From Agarivorans sp. Alg241-V36 (lineage in GTDB: Bacteria > Pseudomonadota > Gammaproteobacteria > Enterobacterales > Celerinatantimonadaceae), in the NCBI RefSeq assembly GCF_900537085.1, contig NZ_UNRE01000006.1, positions 346,050 to 410,049 on the forward strand: 64,000 bases of DNA, written 5' to 3'. The notes beneath the pieces are model-generated. The model made no database searches. It saw only the letters and a list, made by a program, of their open reading frames with translations, and was not told where the DNA came from. Below are positions 53,757 to 63,450 of the stretch, piece after piece (the stretch's first letter is position 1; the number at the start of each line of letters is the position of its first letter). The position numbers and the translations under genes were made by a program.

Positions 53757-55409
53757 TTACTCAACTAACAATAAGCGCCCACTCAAACCACTTATTGCCA
53801 CTTCCAAACTGTTTCCATCTGCTGTTATTACATCTCCACTAATCAGATCTTTTAGTTGAGCATTATCATTCACTAAGCTTGTAGATAGATTGGCAGTTCT
53901 ATCTGTTGTTGATGTATTCAAAAAGTAAACTATCTGCTGTGAGTCAGTTTCTTTTGAAATAACCAGCAGGCTACTGTCTACATAAAGATTTTGTACACTA
54001 CCTTCATACAACGCCGGATTGTTTTTACGCACTTCCATTAGATTTGACAGGTAGTCCATTAAGTCTTGCTGTTCGGTGCTAGGTGTGAACCCGTCGGTAA
54101 CGCCAGCGATCTTCGCACTTGAGCGAGCTACATGGTCGTCGCACAAACCTCTTTCTGCACAGTTATTAGTGAGTCTACCTGAGTAGTTAGGCACCTCGTC
54201 ACCAATTTCCTCCCCGTAGTAGAAAGTGATTGGTCCACTATAAGCTGCCATATATGAGAAGGCTGCTTTATGGCGCTCCCAGTAATTACCTAAAATACCG
54301 CGTTGAATTAAGTCACCAAAGCGCACTAAGTCGTGATTGCCTAACATTAAGTTTGGCTGGGCATGATCCGGAAAGGTTCTGTGAGAGTTCCAATCTTCTA
54401 AAAGAGTGGTGGGAGCTTTACTTTTGTTACCACTATTGGCTACATCCTCTTCCGCTGCTAGAGTTTGTACTAAAGCGTAACGACGGCCAAAGTCAAAAGC
54501 AGAAGGCAAGCCTGGAGAAGCGTTGCTTCCGTATGCTTCATCAACGATATCGTCATTACCTTTCCATATTTCGGCAACCATGTAACCTAAGGTTCCCCAT
54601 TGTGTGCCATTTACATTACAGGCACTATTTGCGGCATTGGTGGTTCCTGCTTCGGTAAGTGTTTGTTGAATCTCACTCCAGGCACTTAATGGTACTTGAT
54701 ACGCTTGATCTAAGCGCCAGCCATCAAGACAAAGCTCTGTAGTCCAGTATTCAGTAACTTCTTGGAAAAAGGCCAAGGTATCAGGGTCTGTATAATCTAC
54801 AGGATTGTGACCACCCGCAGGAGTTAAACCGTTCGGAGAAGCTTCAATAACTGATTCTTTATGATGGCCGAAGACGCCATCAAAAAACACATATAAGCCT
54901 TTCTCATGAGCTTTAGTGACTAGTTCTTTTGCTTTATCTAAATCACCAAAGTTAGGGTCGATTTTAAAGAAATCACTAGCGAAGTAACCTGTTGCATCTA
55001 AGCGATCATCCCAAATGCTTTGACCGCCAACAGGGGCTGATTCGAAAACAGGGGTTAGCCAAAGCGCATTAACTCCCAGTCCTGCGATATAATCAAGAGA
55101 ATCGATAATACCTTGAATATCGCCCATATGGTGGCTTGTTCCGTAACCTTCACCATGACCTATATTTCCATCACCATTTACAAATGACTCAGTCATTACC
55201 TGGTAGATTCTTAAGTCACAAAACTCGCCAGTAGCGGTTTCACAAGGAAGCCGATCTTGAGCAGCTTCTCTGGCAGTACTAATTGATATGGCATTAGTTG
55301 GCGGCGTTAAGCCTGAATCGCCATCACCTGAACCACTATCTCCACTGCTTCCGCATGCGGCTAAAAGCAGAGCTAAAGATGTTGCTAGAGAAGCTCTCTT
55401 AAATGTCAT
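53757..55409 (-). CDS. Secreted GH13 alpha-amylase lipoprotein
   Basis: 550 residues. A lipoprotein signal (LALLLAAC, lipid-bearing Cys19) is followed by a Gly/Ser/Asp linker and a GH13 barrel. Catalytic regions are intact: GVNALWLTPVF, region I DGVFGHH (177-183), nucleophile Asp234 (GWRLDQA), acid/base Glu280 (VAEIWKG) and Asp360 (LGNHDLVRF), then a C-terminal beta domain. It should hydrolyse alpha-1,4-glucans at the outer membrane; asparagine is missing from the usual D-x-x-x-N-H of region I (Gly in its place). AAGGAATAGAA precedes the ATG. It is an insertion between metL and fabR relative to E. coli. Confidence 0.92.
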   Translation of the reverse strand: MTFKRASLATSLALLLAACGSSGDSGSGDGDSGLTPPTNAISISTAREAAQDRLPCETATGEFCDLRIYQVMTESFVNGDGNIGHGEGYGTSHHMGDIQGIIDSLDYIAGLGVNALWLTPVFESAPVGGQSIWDDRLDATGYFASDFFKIDPNFGDLDKAKELVTKAHEKGLYVFFDGVFGHHKESVIEASPNGLTPAGGHNPVDYTDPDTLAFFQEVTEYWTTELCLDGWRLDQAYQVPLSAWSEIQQTLTEAGTTNAANSACNVNGTQWGTLGYMVAEIWKGNDDIVDEAYGSNASPGLPSAFDFGRRYALVQTLAAEEDVANSGNKSKAPTTLLEDWNSHRTFPDHAQPNLMLGNHDLVRFGDLIQRGILGNYWERHKAAFSYMAAYSGPITFYYGEEIGDEVPNYSGRLTNNCAERGLCDDHVARSSAKIAGVTDGFTPSTEQQDLMDYLSNLMEVRKNNPALYEGSVQNLYVDSSLLVISKETDSQQIVYFLNTSTTDRTANLSTSLVNDNAQLKDLISGDVITADGNSLEVAISGLSGRLLLVE

Positions 55410-55480
55410 TTCTATTCCTTGTAAACTTCAACTACCTGTTTTGCAAATCAGTTAACCACAGCGCTGCGCGACTAGATACT

Positions 55481-55494
55481 TGATAGCGTTTTCA
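55481..55494. promoter_or_regulatory. Candidate LacI-family operator upstream of the amylase gene
   Basis: TGATAGCGTTTTCA has the central CG and outer TGA/TCA pattern of LacI-family sites and lies 72 bases before the amylase start. A second dyad, ATGAAA-TGGT-TTTCAT, is at 55554-55569. No LacI-type gene is in the window. The rest of the 289-base gap shows no gene. Confidence 0.4.
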
Positions 55495-55698
55495 GGTTGA
55501 TGGAAAATTGACCTGGCTCGCATCTTTTGTTTAATTGAGAATATTGTTTTTTTATGAAATGGTTTTCATTGGATTTATTCTGGCCTTGAAACGATTCGCA
55601 GTTAAAAACTTGGTTTGTGAGGATTTGCATTGTTCGATTTGGGTTTTTTACGACTCACGGTATGATAGCCCTATAAATAGAAAGGAAGTGGCAGGTTT

Positions 55699-56319
55699 AT
55701 GAGCGGCGTTAGGGCCCAGCAAAAAGAGAAAACACGCAGAGCAATTATTGATGCAGCATTTAGTCAGCTAAGTGCCGAGCGTGGCTTGTCGAGCTTAAGT
55801 CTTAGGGAAGTGGCTAGGGAAGCGGGTATTGCGCCTACTTCTTTTTATCGTCACTTTTCCGATATGGAAGAACTAGGGCTAACCTTAGTAGATGAAGGCG
55901 GCTTAACCTTGCGCCAACTTATGCGCCAAGCGCGGCAACGAATTATTGCCAGTGGTGGCAGTGTTATTGGCACCTCGGTGGAAACCTTTATGGAGTTTGT
56001 TTATAACAATCCTAATGTGTTTCGTTTGTTATTGCGTGAGCGTTCTGGGACATCCCCGGCCTTTAGGGCCGCGGTGGCCCGCGAGATTGCTCATTTTATT
56101 GCCGAGCTTACCGACTATTTGGAGCTGCAATATCGCTGCCCAAGAGGTGATGCGCAAATGCAAGCCGAAGCTATGGTGATTATTGTTTTCAATGCTGGTG
56201 CATCGGCCTTAGATTTAGCGGAGTTTGATAGGCAGTTGTTAGCCGATAAAACCATTAAACAGTTACGCATTGTTGCCAAGGGAGCGGCACTCTACAATCG
56301 CTCGGAAGCCTTAAGTTAA
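55699..56319 (+). CDS. fabR: Unsaturated fatty acid biosynthesis repressor FabR
   Basis: 206 residues, TetR fold. The N-terminal [51 protein letters not shown] is characteristic of FabR, as are [27 protein letters not shown] and [18 protein letters not shown]. It senses the ratio of unsaturated to saturated acyl chains and represses fabA/fabB. It is followed by yijD at nine bases, the same fabR-yijD order as in E. coli. Confidence 0.94.
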   Translation: MSGVRAQQKEKTRRAIIDAAFSQLSAERGLSSLSLREVAREAGIAPTSFYRHFSDMEELGLTLVDEGGLTLRQLMRQARQRIIASGGSVIGTSVETFMEFVYNNPNVFRLLLRERSGTSPAFRAAVAREIAHFIAELTDYLELQYRCPRGDAQMQAEAMVIIVFNAGASALDLAEFDRQLLADKTIKQLRIVAKGAALYNRSEALS

Positions 56320-56328
56320 GAGGTGAAT

Positions 56329-56667
56329 ATGAAGGTAAGAAAATCGCTACTATTGTTGGCTTTTATTGCAGGTTTATGTGGTAACGCCAGCTTGGCTTTG
56401 TTTACGGTGCCTGAGCTAAGGTTCTCGGTGTTTCCAATTATTGCCTTTGTGCTGGCCATTATGCAGTTGTACCACTTATATACCGAGAAAGACTTAAGTG
56501 AAGATTCTCCCTTAATGAGTGTTGCTGCCTTTTTACTGGGCGCGCTGGGGTATTCGGCCATGTTGCGTGCTCAATTTCCCGAGATTGGCAGCAACTTAGT
56601 ATTGCTAATCATCTGTTTGTTTATTGGCCTATGGCTGATGTTTAAGTTAGGCGGTTTTAAACGCTAA
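56329..56667 (+). CDS. yijD: Inner-membrane protein YijD (DUF1422)
   Basis: 112 residues from the ATG at 56329, with GAGG five bases upstream; a GTG at 56323 is less likely. Four hydrophobic helices (about 4-24, 27-45, 63-80, 87-107). The sequence and its place directly after fabR match YijD of E. coli, an uncharacterised inner-membrane protein. Cotranscription with fabR is likely given the nine-base gap. Confidence 0.9.
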   Translation: MKVRKSLLLLAFIAGLCGNASLALFTVPELRFSVFPIIAFVLAIMQLYHLYTEKDLSEDSPLMSVAAFLLGALGYSAMLRAQFPEIGSNLVLLIICLFIGLWLMFKLGGFKR

Positions 56668-56684
56668 GCATTTTGAATGCTAGA

Positions 56685-57144
56685 TTATTGCAAAGCCTGC
56701 TGCCAAGCTAAATCTGCCTGTTGTTGGTAGGCTTTCCAATCACCTTCTAACCAGCGTTTGCGACCTTTTTCTGCAAAGAATAGGTGCAGTTGGTTATCAA
56801 AGAATTCCCATACTTGGCCATCAGTTGCAATTAAGCCCTCGCCTAAAGACAGAGCATTAGCGCAAAACCCGTTATATTTAGGCTGGTACGCTTCTGGCTT
56901 AGCTGCAAACTTGTCGGCAGCTTTGCTGGCTAGCAAACTGCCAATCAGCCTCTTTCCACTTTACCGTGTACTTTTTATTGCCCTGCTGAATGTTGCGATT
57001 GCCCTGATCTTGAGCGAGCTGGTAACTGGTGACATCGATTCCGCCTATGGCCTTGTCACTCCAAAAGCTGGTGCTTACTGGCTCATTGGCAAAGCTGCTT
57101 GAACTGAGCACCAAGCAAGTGGTGGCAAATATAATCCGTTTCAT
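56685..57144 (-). pseudogene. YHS-domain protein, broken by a one-base frameshift
   Basis: The 5' part (57144 down to about 56930) encodes a signal peptide (MKRIIFATTCLVLSSSSFA) and FWSDKAIGGIDVTSYQ...KYTVKWKEADWQFAS, the start of a YHS-domain protein. The rest of the domain (KAADKFAAKPEAYQPKYNGFCANALSLGEG, then GQVWEFFDNQLHLFF) is in another frame from about 56930 to 56685. Removing one C near 56928-56930 restores a single product of about 153 residues. Such periplasmic YHS proteins are common and of unknown role. It could be a recent pseudogene or a sequence error, since both halves are well preserved. Confidence 0.8.
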
Positions 57145-57210
57145 AATTTTCCCTAGATGCAGAGTAAGCTATGAATGGAGACCGTGCTTAGCCGAGCACT
57201 ATTTCAAATA

Positions 57211-57240
57211 ATAAAAAGCCGCGTTAGTTAACGCGGCTTT
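57211..57240 (-). terminator. Terminator of trmA
   Basis: A perfect 12-bp stem (AAAGCCGCGTTA / TAACGCGGCTTT) with a 2-base loop; on the minus strand it leads into TTTATTATTT. Confidence 0.85.
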
Positions 57241-57262
57241 AACTAGCAACTGAACACTTGTA

Positions 57263-58366
57263 TTAGCGACGTTGCAAATACATGCCTACTTCGATGTGAT
57301 CGGTGTAAGGAAACTGATCGAACAGTGCCCAGTGGCTGATTTTATGAGTACGGCTTAGTTCGCTTAAGTTGTTGTATAGGGTGTTAGGGTTACAAGAGAT
57401 ATACACGATGTTGTCGTAAGCTTGCACCATGCCTAGGGTTGCATCATCTAAGCCAGCGCGAGGTGGATCAACCAAAATGGTGTCGCATTGGTAGCTGCTT
57501 ACATCAACATCGGCTTCTTGTAAGCGGCGAAACTCGCGTTCACCTAACATGGCTTGGGTAAACTCTTCTGCCGATAAACGAATGATTTTAACGTTGTCGA
57601 TATTGTTATGTTTAATATTGTATTGTGCAGCTTGCACCGAAGGCTTAGCAATTTCGGTGGCTAATACTCGATTAAAGTTTTTAGCCAGCGCCAACGAGAA
57701 ATTACCGTTGCCACAATACAATTCTAGCAAATCACCTTGGCTGTTGCTGGTGGCTTGTTGCGCCCATTCCAACATGTATTGATTTACCACAGCATTAGGC
57801 TGAGTGAAGCTGTTTTCTATTTGCTGGTAGATAAGCTTCTCACCGTTAATGCTTAATACTTCATCCACTCTATCTTGGTCTAAGCACATTTTTTGTTTGC
57901 GCGAGCGGCCGATGATTTGAATAGAGAACTGCTTACTTAACTCCGCCTTTAGCTTTGTAGCTTCTGCTAGCCAAGCTTCATCAATGGCTTTGTGGTAGAG
58001 CATGCTTACAATGACTTCTCCACTTAAGGTTGATAAGAAGTCGACTTGAAACAATTTATGACGAAGCAGCATGTTTGGCTTTAACTGCTCAATCAATATT
58101 GGCATTAGCTGGTTGATGATCTCGCTGGCGGGCGGAAAACTGTCTACACGAAACTTTTGCTTGGTTTGTTGATCAAACATAATGTAGTAGAGGTCGTCGC
58201 CTTCATGCCATACCCTAAACTCGGCGCGCATTCTGTAATGCTTGGTGGGTGAAGCAAACACACTAGGTTGAGGAGGCGTGAATTCGGCAAACTGCTCTAA
58301 GCGTTTTGCCACTTTGTCGGCCAGTAGTTGTTGGTATTGTTCAGGGTAGTATGCAATAGCGCTCAT
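57263..58366 (-). CDS. trmA: tRNA (uracil-5-)-methyltransferase TrmA
   Basis: 367 residues, against 366 in E. coli. [21 protein letters not shown], the SAM-binding [28 protein letters not shown] and the catalytic cysteine in YISCNPNTL are conserved. It makes ribothymidine at position 54 of tRNAs. GAGGAACGGCC precedes the ATG. It occupies the same place between yijD and btuB as in E. coli, with a YHS gene and a DUF5610 gene added on either side. Confidence 0.96.
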   Translation of the reverse strand: MSAIAYYPEQYQQLLADKVAKRLEQFAEFTPPQPSVFASPTKHYRMRAEFRVWHEGDDLYYIMFDQQTKQKFRVDSFPPASEIINQLMPILIEQLKPNMLLRHKLFQVDFLSTLSGEVIVSMLYHKAIDEAWLAEATKLKAELSKQFSIQIIGRSRKQKMCLDQDRVDEVLSINGEKLIYQQIENSFTQPNAVVNQYMLEWAQQATSNSQGDLLELYCGNGNFSLALAKNFNRVLATEIAKPSVQAAQYNIKHNNIDNVKIIRLSAEEFTQAMLGEREFRRLQEADVDVSSYQCDTILVDPPRAGLDDATLGMVQAYDNIVYISCNPNTLYNNLSELSRTHKISHWALFDQFPYTDHIEVGMYLQRR

Positions 58367-58512
58367 GGCCGTTCCTCTGTTCTAGCAAGCAGCGCAATTT
58401 AAAGGTGCATGGCTTGCTTGTCCAGTTTATCTACAATAATAGTGATAATATTTCTAAAGTTTTAATTTTGGTCGCCGATAAGCTGTGACTAGGGTAAATC
58501 CGTGGAGGCTTT

Positions 58513-59688
58513 ATGAACGAACTGAATAGCGTGGGCAAAACCCCCGTGCAACAGTATGCCGAGCGCCTGTTGCAGCAGTCGGCACCAACGATTGAGAAAC
58601 GCAATAACCTAGCTGACGACAAGGCTAGCTTTAACCAGCAAGGCGCAGTGGCTAGCCACGTGTTGCTAAGCTCAATTGAAAAACACACTTTATCAATGGC
58701 CAGTGGTGGAGTTAGCCTCCCTAAACCACAGCAAGTGAGTGTGTTTGATGCCGAAGAAGTTGCTAGAAACGTGCTTAACTTTGTTGCCAGCTCTTTACAT
58801 AGCGCTAAGCAGTCGGGAATGCCTGAAGACGAGTTAGCCGAGATGATGGCTCAGGCACGTAAGGGTGTTGATATTGGCTTTGAGGGCGCACGCGAAGAGC
58901 TAAGTGATGCTGGCATTCTTAATGAAGAGCTAGAAAAAGGCATAGATAAAAGCTATGACCTTATTCAAGAGGGGCTAGAGAAAATTGAAGAGGGTGATTT
59001 TGAAATTCAATCTGCACCTCTTTATAGCCAGCTGGCTATGTCGAATTCTCAAACTGCATCGATGGAGCTTGAAACCGCCGAAGGCGACAAAGTCACCATT
59101 AGTTACGGCTCGCAACTGGCAGCAAGTTATAGTGAGTCGGGCTCATCTATTCAGGCCTCTTTTGCTTCGCAGCAGCAGTTTAGTTTTTCGGTAGAAGGCG
59201 ATCTTAATGATGATGAACTAGCTGCCATTGCCGATTTAATAAAGCAGGTTGATGAAGTTGGCCAACAGTTTTTCTCGGGAGATTTAGATAAAGCCTTTGA
59301 TCAAGCTTTAAACATTGGTTTTGACGAGCAGCAGTTAGTGGGCTTTGCGGTTAATTTTCAGCAGCAACAGAGTGTAGCGGTTACTCAAGCCTATCAACAG
59401 GCTAATGATAAAACCTCTGGTGGCTCTGAACTGGTGCCAGATTTAAGTGAATTCTTGAGTTCTTGGCAAGATATTCAAGCCAAAGTTAGCGCCTTATTTG
59501 CGCAACCTGAATCGGCTACCGAAACCTTGTTGGCTGGAATACTGCCTATCTCAAGCCCTAGCGAAGAGCAAGATAAGCAAGCAGATGTAGAACGCTTTAA
59601 AGGTTTTGCCGACCGCATGGCGGAAGCATTGGCGATGTTCAATACGTCTCCATCAACGCCAAATAACGCAGCCGACAACATTAGTTAA
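58513..59688 (+). CDS. DUF5610-like acidic protein
   Basis: 391 residues, no signal peptide or membrane helix, acidic and glutamine-rich. The segment VFDAEEVARNVLNFVASSLHSAKQSGMPEDELAEMMAQARKGVDIGFEGAREELSDAGILNEELEKGIDKSYDLIQEGLEKI (about 77-160) matches the DUF5610 pattern found in marine gammaproteobacteria. The C-terminal half is low in recognisable motifs but predicted helical (DIQAKVSALFA, FADRMAEALAMF). Function unknown. GGAGGCTTT gives a strong ribosome binding site. It is divergent from trmA and lies before the cobalamin riboswitch. Confidence 0.75.
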   Translation: MNELNSVGKTPVQQYAERLLQQSAPTIEKRNNLADDKASFNQQGAVASHVLLSSIEKHTLSMASGGVSLPKPQQVSVFDAEEVARNVLNFVASSLHSAKQSGMPEDELAEMMAQARKGVDIGFEGAREELSDAGILNEELEKGIDKSYDLIQEGLEKIEEGDFEIQSAPLYSQLAMSNSQTASMELETAEGDKVTISYGSQLAASYSESGSSIQASFASQQQFSFSVEGDLNDDELAAIADLIKQVDEVGQQFFSGDLDKAFDQALNIGFDEQQLVGFAVNFQQQQSVAVTQAYQQANDKTSGGSELVPDLSEFLSSWQDIQAKVSALFAQPESATETLLAGILPISSPSEEQDKQADVERFKGFADRMAEALAMFNTSPSTPNNAADNIS

Positions 59689-59759
59689 TTTCATATTGGC
59701 CAATTAGCGGGCTTTTTGTGCTATTAATCACATAAAGCCTCGCTTATAATCTCGCCCGC

Positions 59760-59955
59760 TGTGGTGCCTGACTTGATAATTGCTCAGGCCTAATAGGGAA
59801 TCTGGTGAAAATCCAGAACTGACGCGCAGCGGTAAAGAGGAACGAAAGCTCAAGGATTGGCCTTTTCCAAGGACTCCAGACACTGTTTGCAAGGCAAACG
59901 GGAAGTCGCAGCCGTAGTACAAGTAATACGCCTCTAAGTCCGAATACCTGCCACA
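59760..59955 (+). ncRNA. Cobalamin riboswitch
   Basis: Core elements of the adenosylcobalamin aptamer are visible in order: closing stem GTGG (59761) with CCAC (59951-59954), the AATAGGGAATCTGGTGAAA block near 59792, CCAGAACTGACGCGCAGC, GGTAAAGAGGA, GGAAGTCGCAGC and the 3' GAATACCTGCCAC (B12-box side). A good -10 (TATAAT, 59745-59750) lies just upstream. It sits 50 bases before btuB and should lower btuB expression when cobalamin is plentiful. Confidence 0.92.
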
Positions 59956-60006
59956 TCGCACATGCTTATAACAGCAAAGTACTACGCGACGATTAGGATT
60001 AGATCG

Positions 60007-61857
60007 ATGAAGAAGCTCATATTACTGGCCGCAGTTGCGCCAGCTTTTGGCTATGCCCAAGAAACTCAACAAGACTCCCAAAAAGAACAAACTACCACCA
60101 TGGTGGTTACCGCCAATCGCATGGAGCAAACCGAAGCCAGTGTGATTGCACCGCTTACCGTGGTAAGCCGCAGTGAAATTGAAAGCAGTGGTGCTCAAGA
60201 CATTATTGATGTGCTAAGCCAGCAAGTGGGTATTAGTGTTACTCGTAACGGCGGCAAAGGCCACACCGAGAGTGTATTTATCCGTGGTACTAGTTCAGCC
60301 CAATCTCTTTTTCTTATCGATGGTGTGCGTGTTAACACCGCAACCAACGGTGGCGCGCAGTTGTCGTTGTTGCCCTTAGAATTTGTTGAGCGCATTGAAA
60401 TTCTTCGAGGCGCGCGAGCGTCTATTTATGGCGCAGATGCAGTAGGTGGTGTAATTAACATTATTACTCGCCCAAGTTTTGGTAGTGAATCCCACGGTTT
60501 AAAAGCTGCTGTAGGTACCCAGGATACAGTTAAGCTTGCCGCTAGAGCGAGTGGCCAACTAGATGAAGATACCCAATACAACCTGATACTTAGCAAGGAT
60601 AAAAGTAACGGCTACGATATCAGACCACAAGATAACTTAGATGAAGATTATGGCTACGATACCTTTGGTGGTTTATTCAATTTTGACCACAAGTTTAATC
60701 AAGCTTGGCGCGGTAGAGCGTTCTTTTTGCTTAATGATAGCGAATCTGAATTTATTCAAGGGGGCAAAGCCTTAAATAAGCAAAAGCAAGTGGTATATGG
60801 ACTTAGTGTTAACTACGCTCGCCAAGGTTTGAGCAGTGAGTTGTCGTTGAATTCTCAGGAAGACCAATCGGATACCGCCCCAGCAGACAATTTTGTTGAT
60901 CCCCAGCGTTACACTACTGAAAGAGTTGCTGCTAACTGGTTAATAGGCTATGAGCTGGATCAGCAATGGCTCTTACAAGGTGGATTGGATTATCAAAACG
61001 ATGATATTTCAGGTACTAGCTTGGTTTACCAACAAGAAAGCCGTGACAATAAAGCCGCTCATGTAGGTGCTCGCGGTAACTACGAACAGCATATTTTAGA
61101 AGCTAGCCTTCGCTACGATGATAACGAGCACTACGGTGACCACACTACCTACAACTTAGGCTGGGCGTGGCAATTTCAACCTACAATGCGTTTTAACGCA
61201 TTACATGGTACCGCGTTTAGAGCACCAACTTTTAACGATCTCTACTACCCAGGAAGTGAAAACCCTAACTTGAAAGCGGAAACATCGGCTAATAGCGAGC
61301 TTGGATTTGAGTTAAACCTCCCACAAAGCCAATGGCAGCTTAATGTATTTCGCAATGACGTAGACAACTTGATTGCTTGGGGATGTGTTGCCCGTTGTAA
61401 TAACGACTATTCCGGCACTCCAGACACATGGCCACTATGGACGCCTGATAATGTAAGTGATGCGCGTATCCAAGGTGTTGAATTGCAGAGCGATTTTTCT
61501 ACAGCCTGGGTAAACCACCGAGTCATTGTTGAGTTTCTAGATCCTAAAGACCGCAGTACTGACAAAAACTTAATTCGCCGTCCAGAAGAGCAAGTTAAAT
61601 ACAAAGCAGATATGTATTGGCAAAGTCTGCAAGTAGTGGTTGATTTTCTTTGGCGTGGTGAGTCTTATGAAGATGCAGCAAATACTACAACCATTGATAG
61701 CCACTCTATTTGGGATCTTAGCGCCAACTATCAGTTTGCTAGTGGATTAAGAGTAGATGCAAAACTGCGTAATGTATTTGATAAGCAGTACTCAACCGTA
61801 AACGACTACCAAGCTCAAGGTCGCACCTTTGAGTTAGGCGCTAGCTACCAATTCTAA
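60007..61857 (+). CDS. btuB: TonB-dependent vitamin B12 receptor BtuB
   Basis: 616 residues from ATG 60007 (TAGGATTAGATCG upstream); the longer frame from 59962 would begin inside the riboswitch end. A signal peptide (about 1-18), TonB box region TTMVVTANR, plug domain (about 30-150: ESSGAQDIIDVLSQQVGISV, FIRGTSSAQSLFLIDGVRVN, RIEILRGARASIYGADAVGGVINIIT) and a 22-strand barrel ending in aromatic F (LGASYQF). It imports cobalamin across the outer membrane. The upstream riboswitch supports the substrate. Confidence 0.95.
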   Translation: MKKLILLAAVAPAFGYAQETQQDSQKEQTTTMVVTANRMEQTEASVIAPLTVVSRSEIESSGAQDIIDVLSQQVGISVTRNGGKGHTESVFIRGTSSAQSLFLIDGVRVNTATNGGAQLSLLPLEFVERIEILRGARASIYGADAVGGVINIITRPSFGSESHGLKAAVGTQDTVKLAARASGQLDEDTQYNLILSKDKSNGYDIRPQDNLDEDYGYDTFGGLFNFDHKFNQAWRGRAFFLLNDSESEFIQGGKALNKQKQVVYGLSVNYARQGLSSELSLNSQEDQSDTAPADNFVDPQRYTTERVAANWLIGYELDQQWLLQGGLDYQNDDISGTSLVYQQESRDNKAAHVGARGNYEQHILEASLRYDDNEHYGDHTTYNLGWAWQFQPTMRFNALHGTAFRAPTFNDLYYPGSENPNLKAETSANSELGFELNLPQSQWQLNVFRNDVDNLIAWGCVARCNNDYSGTPDTWPLWTPDNVSDARIQGVELQSDFSTAWVNHRVIVEFLDPKDRSTDKNLIRRPEEQVKYKADMYWQSLQVVVDFLWRGESYEDAANTTTIDSHSIWDLSANYQFASGLRVDAKLRNVFDKQYSTVNDYQAQGRTFELGASYQF

Positions 61858-61939
61858 GCGTGAAGCATTAGCGTAGCCCTCAGCCCTAGCTTTGGTTAAA
61901 CTAGGGCTGAATTATTTAAAAAGGCTTATTGGTAGAGTA

Positions 61940-62725
61940 ATGCACGTTCTTGTTTTTGACTCCGGCGTCGGTGGCCTGTCTATTTTGGAAGAGCTTCAGC
62001 GAGTCAGTCCCCAACGACAATATAGCTATTTATTCGATAACCTTTATTTTCCTTACGGTGAATTAGAAGAACAGCAACTGATCACTCGCGTGCTTCAGTT
62101 GCTATCTAAAGCTGTAAATCAACTTAAGCCCGATTTAGTGGTAATAGCCTGTAATTCTGCCAGTACGCTATCACTTCCTTCACTACGTGAAACGCTATCG
62201 ATTCCTGTAGTTGGTGTAGTCCCAGCCATTAAATCAGCCGCCAATAAAAGCCTAACTCGCCATTTTGGTGTACTAGCTACCCCAGGTACAGTAGAGCGTA
62301 CTTATACCGAACAGTTAATTGCTGACTTCGCCAAAGATTGCCGAGTTGAATTACTGGGCTCTACTTTATTAGTGCAATTAGCAGAACAAAAGTTAGCCGG
62401 TGAGACTATTGCTCTACCTGATATTGAGCAGGCACTAGCGCCTTGGTTGCTTTTTGAGGATTTAGATTGTGTGGTATTGGGCTGTACCCATTTCCCATTA
62501 TTAAAGGTGGAACTGCAACAAGTATTAGGAAGCAAAGTGTCCTTGGTTGATTCAGGGGCGGCGATTGCTAACCGCGTTAATAGTCTATTGTTGGATAGTG
62601 AAGCTCTAGCTTCAGGGCAAAAAAAAGCGGAGGCTCATGCTTACTGCACAATGCACTCCGCTAATTCTACTTTGTTAAACCAGCTACAGTCTTATCAACT
62701 AAGTAGCTTACAACTATTTACCTAG
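61940..62725 (+). CDS. murI: Glutamate racemase MurI
   Basis: 261 residues from ATG 61940, which fits the family start MHVLVFDSGVGGLSILEELQ; the frame from 61892 adds 16 unrelated residues. Catalytic cysteines are Cys71 (IACNSAST) and Cys182 (LGCTHFPLL). It provides D-glutamate for peptidoglycan. It follows btuB as in E. coli. Its TAG stop overlaps the TAG of the convergent RRM gene through a shared CTAG. Confidence 0.94.
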   Translation: MHVLVFDSGVGGLSILEELQRVSPQRQYSYLFDNLYFPYGELEEQQLITRVLQLLSKAVNQLKPDLVVIACNSASTLSLPSLRETLSIPVVGVVPAIKSAANKSLTRHFGVLATPGTVERTYTEQLIADFAKDCRVELLGSTLLVQLAEQKLAGETIALPDIEQALAPWLLFEDLDCVVLGCTHFPLLKVELQQVLGSKVSLVDSGAAIANRVNSLLLDSEALASGQKKAEAHAYCTMHSANSTLLNQLQSYQLSSLQLFT

Positions 62726-63183
62726 GCTTCTTTACGCTCATTAGCTTCACGAACCTTTAAGGTGCGTTGCTGAAACTCTTGTTCGTTTAATGCATCAACT
62801 GCTTTAGGTGCATCTTTAGCAGCCATTTCTACAAAACCGAAGCCACGGCGCTTACCGGTTTGCTTATCTTTTAATAAACGAACTGATACTACTTGGCCGT
62901 AATCAGAGAATAATTTGCGAATGGCTGACTCGTTTGCACGGTAAGGCAGGTTGCCAACGTACAAGGTTTGGGTTTCTACGCCTTCAGATGATTCGCTGCT
63001 TGATGAACCTTCTTGCTGTTCTTCGCTAGACGCTCCGTTAGAGCTCAACAATACGATAGCGCCACCAACAATTACTGCAATAGAAAGGTATAAAGGCTGT
63101 AGCGGCTGGACTGCGCCAGCTACAAAATAGGCAGCAACGGCTACCGCTATAAGTATGACGACAGATAAACTGGAATTTTTCAT
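62722..63183 (-). CDS. Membrane-anchored RNA-binding protein (RRM domain)
   Basis: 153 residues from the ATG at 63183. Two hydrophobic helices (about 6-26 and 30-47) precede a Ser/Glu/Gln-rich linker (48-72) and a complete RRM: RNP2 LYVGNLPY and RNP1 RRGFGFVEM, with conserved aromatic residues and a basic tail (LKVREANERKEA). The RRM would face the cytoplasm if both helices form a hairpin with the N-terminus inside. Bacterial single-RRM proteins are usually soluble and cold-induced; a two-helix anchor is unusual. Target RNA unknown. Confidence 0.85.
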   Translation of the reverse strand: MKNSSLSVVILIAVAVAAYFVAGAVQPLQPLYLSIAVIVGGAIVLLSSNGASSEEQQEGSSSSESSEGVETQTLYVGNLPYRANESAIRKLFSDYGQVVSVRLLKDKQTGKRRGFGFVEMAAKDAPKAVDALNEQEFQQRTLKVREANERKEA

Positions 63184-63450
63184 AATAAATTCAATGCTCA
63201 ATGTATTCAGAATAATGGAAAGCAACTTTTTAACAAAATTGCGACATCATGTTAGCCAGCTTTTTGCGGATAAGCTAGAAAATGTACAATTTCTCTATCA
63301 GAAATTTGCTAAATGACACAATTACTTTTAATTCATAGGCTTGTTTAGGGCCTAATGGCTGTTTCTGTGGATAAGTTTGTGGGTATTTTGTGGCTTACTT
63401 GGGGGTTAATTATCGATTCAAAATTAATTGTGATTTTCTTCAAAAAACGC

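Noticed and set aside
54230..54658. 142-codon plus-strand frame antisense to the amylase gene
   Set aside because: It is fully inside the catalytic domain of an intact GH13 gene; composition typical of a shadow frame.
57029..57211. 60-codon plus-strand frame near the YHS gene
   Set aside because: It is the complement of the signal-peptide region of the broken YHS gene and carries no ribosome binding site.
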